Origin: Saprospiraceae bacterium
Lineage (GTDB): Bacteria > Bacteroidota > Bacteroidia > Chitinophagales > Saprospiraceae
Length of the DNA stretch: 11,406 nt
Assembly: GCA_020852155.1 (NCBI GenBank)
Contig: JADZBJ010000322.1
Span: 1 to 11,406 of the forward strand
Direction of reading: 5' to 3'
Within the stretch, counting starts at the first letter, position 1. Every line of letters begins with the position of its first letter. A program made the position numbers and the translations under genes. Under the pieces are notes generated by a model, which was not told the origin of the DNA, did not search any database, and worked only from the letters and a program-made list of their open reading frames with translations. Positions 7,744 through 11,406 of this stretch are shown here, piece after piece.

Positions 7744-8814
7744 TCAAAACAAACTCAACTGCTGCGTTTTAAAACGCTCATGCAGATCAAGGTTAAACGG
7801 CGGCATTTTCTTGTCCTTCAGGTACTTCCCTTTAGCCACCTTGAACTGCGCATTAATAATATCCGCGATTTTGCCTTCCCCCCGCATACGCACCCCCGGG
7901 CGCGAGTCAGAAAGTTGACCGCTGTGCACATCCCGGATGCGGTTGAGCACCCTGTCCGCGCGGTCAGGCATGGTTCGTTTGAGCCAGTCCTCGAAAATCA
8001 GCGCCACGTCGCCGTTCAGGCGCACCATCGTATGACCGACGCCCAGTGCGCCGAGTTCGGCTACTGTTTTGACTAAGGGCAGAATTTCGTGGTCATTCAA
8101 CCCCGGAATAATCGGAGCCATCATCACAAACACCGGGATGCCAGCCTGAGCGAGCGTTTCAACGGTTTTCAGGCGTTGGCGAACGGTCGCCGTGCGCGGT
8201 TCCATGAACAGGCGCAACTCCTCTTCCAGTGTTGTGATGCTGATCGCGACATGCACCAGATTTTCCGAAGCCAGTTTTTGTAAAATATCCAGGTCGCGCA
8301 GGATGAGGCTGTTTTTCGTAATCAGGCCGACCGGATGGCGGTATTTCCAGAACACTTCCAGGCATTGTCTGGTCAGTTCGAATTTGCGTTCAGCGGGTTG
8401 GTAAATATCCGTGTTGCCGGCGAACATAACGGGCGCGGCTTTCCAGGTTTTCTTTTTCAGCGTTTGTTCCAGCAGTTCGGCTGCATTGCGTTTAATCAGG
8501 ATTTTTCGTTCAAAATCCAGTCCGGCCGAGTAGCCCCAGTAAGGGTGCGTATTTCGCGCATAGCAATAGATACAGCCGTGTTCGCAGCCCTGGTACGGAT
8601 TCAGGCTCCAGGGCATTGGAATGTCCGGACTTTCGACTTTATTGAGGATCGTTTTCGGATGCGTCTCGATGAATTCGGTGCGCAATTCGGGCGTTTCCCA
8701 TTCGGCTTCGGCCAGCGCCCAGTCAATGGGCGAGGCATCCCTGACTATTTTTTCGTAGGGCGAGGGCGGGTTGATTTGAGCGCCCCTGCCTTTGAGCGAT
8801 GGAGTTTTTTTCAT
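7744..8814 (-). CDS. PA0069-family radical SAM protein
   Basis: This is a 356-residue cytoplasmic iron-sulfur protein. The motif CEHGCIYCYAR supplies the CX3CX2C triad (Cys77, 81 and 84 from the chosen start) that holds a 4Fe-4S cluster for reductive cleavage of S-adenosylmethionine. SLKGRGAQINPP near the N terminus, NPYQGCEHGC, and FAGNTDIYQPAE and LITKNSLILRDLDIL further on match the PA0069/Rv2578c-type family, related to spore photoproduct lyase-like proteins (COG1533); the substrate is not known. The ATG at 8814 is chosen because the family normally begins just before KGRGA. ATGs at 8853 and 8865 would add 13 or 17 residues, partly encoded inside an inverted repeat. No Shine-Dalgarno is seen at 8814. 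Convergent with the amylase; the codirectional SH3 gene lies 186 bp upstream with a palindrome in between, so cotranscription is doubtful. Confidence 0.88.
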   Translation of the reverse strand: MKKTPSLKGRGAQINPPSPYEKIVRDASPIDWALAEAEWETPELRTEFIETHPKTILNKVESPDIPMPWSLNPYQGCEHGCIYCYARNTHPYWGYSAGLDFERKILIKRNAAELLEQTLKKKTWKAAPVMFAGNTDIYQPAERKFELTRQCLEVFWKYRHPVGLITKNSLILRDLDILQKLASENLVHVAISITTLEEELRLFMEPRTATVRQRLKTVETLAQAGIPVFVMMAPIIPGLNDHEILPLVKTVAELGALGVGHTMVRLNGDVALIFEDWLKRTMPDRADRVLNRIRDVHSGQLSDSRPGVRMRGEGKIADIINAQFKVAKGKYLKDKKMPPFNLDLHERFKTQQLSLF

Positions 8815-8831
8815 GGGGATTGGGAAAGCGC

Positions 8832-8988
8832 AGGAGAGCGTCTCATCAGTCATAAAAACGAGCAAATTAGATTAACCGCGAATAACGCTAAATACGCTAA
8901 ATTTCTGATTTTCAATATTTTGCGTATTTAGCGTTATTCGCGGTTAATCATAAAAAGCAGAGAATTACTACTGATGAGACACCCTCCT
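8832..8988. repeat. Nested inverted-repeat structure (MITE-like)
   Basis: The outer arms AGGAGAGCGTCTCATCAGT (8832-8850) and the complement of 8970-8988 match at 17 of 19 positions. Inside them is a perfect 28-bp inverted repeat, 8870-8897 against 8922-8949 (core AACCGCGAATAACGC), around a 24-nt AT-rich loop. The two 19-nt spacers between outer and inner arms (8851-8869, 8949-8967) are similar in direct orientation (15 of 19, both CATAAAAA...ATTA). A 9-nt tandem, ACGCTAAAT twice, lies at 8885-8902. On the minus strand the inner stem is followed at a short distance by GTTTTT, so it could terminate the SH3 gene transcript. No transposase and no clear outer target duplication are seen. Confidence 0.7.
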
Positions 8989-9000
8989 ACATTAAGGTAT

Positions 9001-9990
9001 TTATTCGCCGGGCCAGAAATGTTCGGCCACCTTACGGAGGTATTCGCCGGATTTGGCTTTTGAACTCAGGAAAAGCGACGCCCGGCAGCCAATTTCGTAG
9101 GGACAATCCTGAAAGATAGCGTCGGGTTTGTTGTCATGATCCAGGTCGCCATACCAGAGCAGGCGGACGTTGGGCGAAATTTCAGGCGCTGCCGTGGCGA
9201 ACCATTGCGTCAGGTTTTGAGTGGGCAAGGATTCCTGCATGTAATCAATCAACGTCAGTTTGTAATCGTTGACGAGCACCGTGCCGTTTTCAAGCCGGGC
9301 ACAGCCGGTAGCGGCCAACCCGTAACTCGGCTTGATGATCGTATCGTTCATGTCATTGCCTGGGTAAATGGATTGCATCGAACCGGGCGTCAGCATGTCG
9401 CCGTAATACGAACTCTGGAGGTCAAAAATGCCCAGTGCGCCGCAGTAACCTTCTTGCAGCGGCGTTGTGCTGGCAATGATGAATTTGCTTTTGGTCGGTT
9501 GATTCGTTTTCAGGGTGAAAATATTTTCACCGAACATATCATTGCTCTCCTTGACGTAGCGAACTTGTACGCGGCGAATTTCGTCGGCAAAAGAATCACG
9601 CTGATAAATGCCGTAGAACATCATCGGCGGGATGCTGGTGTAGGCTTCGCCAAAAACGTATTCATCTTCGTACATGAGGGTGGTTGTGCCCGTCAGGTAG
9701 GTGCCGAATGCCCAGCCTGTTTTGTCTTTGTACGAGACCTTGAGCCACGGGCCCCAGGGCGCATTTTCGTCGGTGGAGTCGGCTGAAACCCACATGCCAT
9801 TTTCCCAGACCTGAATGAACTTCACCACGGTGCCCTGCGGCAAACCAGTGACTTTTTTACCATTGACGTCGGGCGTTTCACGCAGGTTCAGCGTGGTGGC
9901 GGTCACCACCATTTCCTCCGGGAAATACGTGGATTGTGCAGAAAGCAGTGCACAGAAAGCAGATAAGATAACGGATAAGAAGGTTTTCAT
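9001..9990 (-). CDS. Secreted bacterial SH3-domain protein of unknown function
   Basis: This 329-residue protein starts with a signal peptide (MKTFLSVILSAFCALLSAQ). A bacterial SH3 (SH3b-like) domain follows at about 28-100: VVTATTLNLRETPDVNGKKV, then LPQGTVVKF and GPWLKVSYKDKTGWAFGTYL, the usual 'N-L-R--P' and 'GW--G-YL' signature. Such domains often bind peptidoglycan or protein partners in the envelope. The C-terminal ~220 residues are not recognised. They contain DLDHDNKPD (282-290), a D-x-D-x-D-x3-D calcium-loop-like motif of the kind seen in FG-GAP/VCBS or dockerin repeats, plus several cysteines (183, 230, 296, 302). There is no T9SS tail, so a periplasmic or lipid-independent envelope location is more likely. 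Upstream on the minus strand TATCTTTA weakly resembles a -7 box. No Shine-Dalgarno is visible. Confidence 0.75.
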   Translation of the reverse strand: MKTFLSVILSAFCALLSAQSTYFPEEMVVTATTLNLRETPDVNGKKVTGLPQGTVVKFIQVWENGMWVSADSTDENAPWGPWLKVSYKDKTGWAFGTYLTGTTTLMYEDEYVFGEAYTSIPPMMFYGIYQRDSFADEIRRVQVRYVKESNDMFGENIFTLKTNQPTKSKFIIASTTPLQEGYCGALGIFDLQSSYYGDMLTPGSMQSIYPGNDMNDTIIKPSYGLAATGCARLENGTVLVNDYKLTLIDYMQESLPTQNLTQWFATAAPEISPNVRLLWYGDLDHDNKPDAIFQDCPYEIGCRASLFLSSKAKSGEYLRKVAEHFWPGE

Positions 9991-10362
9991 CGCAATGTTA
10001 GACCCAGATTTACGTGATTTAAAGATATGCAGGATTGATTTTCCTGATTTTCAATGATTTACCAACGCGAATCATTAAAAACCACTGTGGGTTGACCATA
10101 AATATGAAAATCAATGCGGCGAAGGTAGGCCGTAACGGCGATAAAAAAAACGGGCGGCGGTGAAGATTTGAATGGTGTGGTGGGGAAAAGTCGGCGGGAT
10201 GATTGGCGATGTGGCTGTTGGGTATTATTTTTGCAGGGTTGTCCTGACCCGTTGAAGCATCTCTCCGGTTTGCAGTTTATCACCTATTGTGGATAGGCGC
10301 GATTGTTTGGGTGATGAAGTGAATTTTTTGGGGGGAGTTGGGGGGCGGGAAAGAGCAGTTGA
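9991..10362. other. Gene-poor intergenic region with repeat remnant and G-rich tract
   Basis: I find no convincing gene here. At 10003-10060 a run of GATTT/CAGGA/TCCTGATTTTC words resembles the imperfect palindromic 'GATTTACAGGATT' repeats seen between genes in this phylum; the CAGGA/TCCTG arms (around 10030-10051) are the clearest part. The middle shows no obvious coding signal in either strand. At 10324-10349 a TTTTTT run is followed by two GGGGGG runs and GGG. Composition changes after this tract: sequence to the right is much more AT-rich. Confidence 0.5.
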
Positions 10363-10458
10363 ATGCTATTTGATAAACCCAACACACTTTCAAACACATT
10401 TGGTTATGCAGACGCACATCCGGTAGAATGGCAGAAATATGCAAATACTATACAGTAG
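10363..10458 (+). CDS. Possible small ORF (31 aa) or gene remnant
   Basis: The ATG at 10363 opens 31 codons (MLFDKPNTLSNTFGYADAHP...) with a protein-like composition, ending in TAG at 10456-10458. It is preceded by a purine-rich GGGAAAGAG about 8 nt upstream of the start, and by an in-frame stop just before the ATG. It overlaps the next small ORF by 20 nt. No family is recognised. It may be a real small gene, a leader peptide for the ATPase gene downstream, or the end of a decayed gene. Confidence 0.25.
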   Translation: MLFDKPNTLSNTFGYADAHPVEWQKYANTIQ

Positions 10459-10519
10459 ATACTTGGCTATTGATGTCGATCCTTGTGTAGCACTAGATGA
10501 AGTTTGCAGACACTTATAA
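10439..10519 (+). CDS. Possible small ORF (26 aa) just upstream of the GHKL ATPase
   Basis: The ATG at 10439 opens 26 codons (MQILYSRYLAIDVDPCVALD...) ending in TAA at 10517-10519, only 14 nt before the ATPase start. It overlaps the preceding small ORF in another frame, so the two together could be a single frameshifted remnant. No family is recognised. Tight spacing to the ATPase would allow translational coupling if it is real. Confidence 0.22.
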   Translation: MQILYSRYLAIDVDPCVALDEVCRHL

Positions 10520-10533
10520 ATCAAAAGTTAATC

Positions 10534-11406
10534 ATGGTTAGCAATATTGAAAATATACAGCAGATTAAGAAAAAACTAAATATTGAACTACAGAAAGAAA
10601 ATTCTGATAATGATCTTATATTATTCCTATCACACCAATTAGCCGAACTTGACGAGACTCATGTCAGGTTTTCTGTGGATGCTGGGGTAATAGACAGACT
10701 AGGGCAGGAACTTGTTGCAAGGCAGGAGACTGCTGTATCTGAGCTAGTTAAAAACGCTTATGACGCTGACGCAACTAAGGTTACCCTAACTTTTATTGAT
10801 TCAAAAGAGATTGGCGGAACTTTAAAGATAAAGGATGATGGAGACGGTATGACCAGAGAGGAGTTAGTCAATGGATTTATGCGCATTTCATCAACTGATA
10901 AGGTGCATAACCCTTATTCTAGGGCCTTTAGAAGAAAACGTGCAGGGCAAAAAGGCATAGGGCGATTTGCAGTTCAACGATTGGGAAAGAAGCTAACAAT
11001 CATTACCCAAACTCGGGAGTCCGAGCAAGCGCTGAAATTGTCCATTAATTGGGATAATTACGTAGGAGACACAGATTTAGTATCTATTTCTAATACACTA
11101 AAAACCATTCCCAAAATTGCAGAAAAAGGAACTCTTTTGATTATTGATGATTTACGAGATAAATGGTCAGAAGCGTCAATTCAGAGAATCTATAGATATG
11201 TCACTGATATTATCCAACCATTTCCGCTATCGGAGCAAATAAATGACGAAGATACGGAGCAGAAAAGTGATGAAGATACGAAGCAAATAAATGACCCGGG
11301 TTTCAAGACCCAATTCGTTCAAGTTGTTGGGGAAATTTCAAAAACTATCGCTAGTGATCAATTAATGATCTACAACCAAGCTCTTGCTGTTATTAATGGA
11401 GTAATA
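10534..11406 (+). CDS. GHKL-type ATPase (MutL/MORC/Hsp90-like), partial
   Basis: The first 291 codons are present; the gene runs off the right edge. The Bergerat ATP-binding fold motifs are complete: motif I SELVKNAYDADA (Glu70, Asn74, Asp77), motif II KDDGDGM (Asp101-Met106), motif III AGQKGIGRFAVQRLG (Gly138-Phe145 region). The preceding FSVDAGVIDRLG and the following RISSTDKV are typical of the HATPase_c_3 class rather than histidine kinases, since no H-box or membrane segment precedes it. Related MutL/MORC-like ATPases have been described in prokaryotic restriction-modification and conflict loci; a similar role here is inference. Residues 234-254 form an acidic, tandemly repeated linker. 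The ATG at 10534 follows an in-frame stop at 10498; no Shine-Dalgarno is visible. Base composition is much more AT-rich than in the amylase and radical SAM genes. Confidence 0.85.
   Translation, partial: MVSNIENIQQIKKKLNIELQKENSDNDLILFLSHQLAELDETHVRFSVDAGVIDRLGQELVARQETAVSELVKNAYDADATKVTLTFIDSKEIGGTLKIKDDGDGMTREELVNGFMRISSTDKVHNPYSRAFRRKRAGQKGIGRFAVQRLGKKLTIITQTRESEQALKLSINWDNYVGDTDLVSISNTLKTIPKIAEKGTLLIIDDLRDKWSEASIQRIYRYVTDIIQPFPLSEQINDEDTEQKSDEDTKQINDPGFKTQFVQVVGEISKTIASDQLMIYNQALAVINGVI
11233..11295 (+). repeat. 24-nt tandem repeat inside the ATPase gene
   Basis: Units at 11233-11256 and 11257-11280 and a partial third at 11281-11295 encode EQINDEDT, EQKSDEDT and KQIND. The repeat is in frame and gives a charged, probably disordered linker in the ATPase. 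Such repeats can change copy number by slippage without frameshift. Confidence 0.7.

Noticed and set aside
8335..8931. Plus-strand reading frame opposite the radical SAM gene
   Set aside because: Shadow of a well-supported gene; its end falls into the palindrome.
9136..9786. Plus-strand reading frame opposite the SH3 gene
   Set aside because: Shadow frame; the minus-strand frame has a signal peptide and an SH3 signature.
10059..10283. Minus-strand 74-codon reading frame in the gap
   Set aside because: Composition looks non-coding, with no motif and no promoter-like signal.
10309..10349. Possible G-quadruplex in the G-rich tract
   Set aside because: Only three close runs of three or more G; the fourth is about 18 nt away, so a stable quadruplex is not well supported.

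Overview
The window looks like chromosomal DNA of a member of the Bacteroidota, probably Saprospiria-like. Three predicted secreted proteins end in type IX secretion (T9SS) C-terminal sorting domains. One gene has a clear Bacteroidota promoter (TTTG-N20-TAnnTTTG), start codons lack Shine-Dalgarno sequences, and signal peptides are followed by beta-rich ectodomains. Genus-level placement is inference.

Layout. At the left edge (1-159, minus) is the N-terminal piece of a probable FkbM-type methyltransferase. Next are two large minus-strand paralogues (295-2436 and 2670-4838), secreted Asp-box (BNR) beta-propeller-like proteins with T9SS tails. They are separated by a strong terminator hairpin. 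Divergent from them on the plus strand is a secreted, T9SS-tagged GH13 alpha-amylase (5059-7596) with an enlarged insertion between catalytic regions I and II. Convergent with it on the minus strand is a PA0069-type radical SAM protein (7744-8814), preceded by a secreted SH3-domain protein (9001-9990, minus). The gaps hold several palindromic repeats, including two copies of a CCCGCAGATACC palindrome and a nested, MITE-like inverted-repeat structure at 8832-8988.

From about 10350 the sequence becomes AT-rich. After a long gene-poor stretch ending in a G-rich tract come two tiny overlapping ORFs. They are followed by the first 291 codons of a GHKL (MutL/MORC/Hsp90-like) ATPase that runs off the right edge. 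This class is often found in restriction or defence loci, so the right end may be the start of an accessory island, but its partners lie outside the window.

Functionally, the middle reads as envelope and secreted-protein genes: starch hydrolysis, exported repeat proteins and an SH3 protein. No single operon links them. No tRNA, rRNA, CRISPR array, transposase or complete mobile element was seen.
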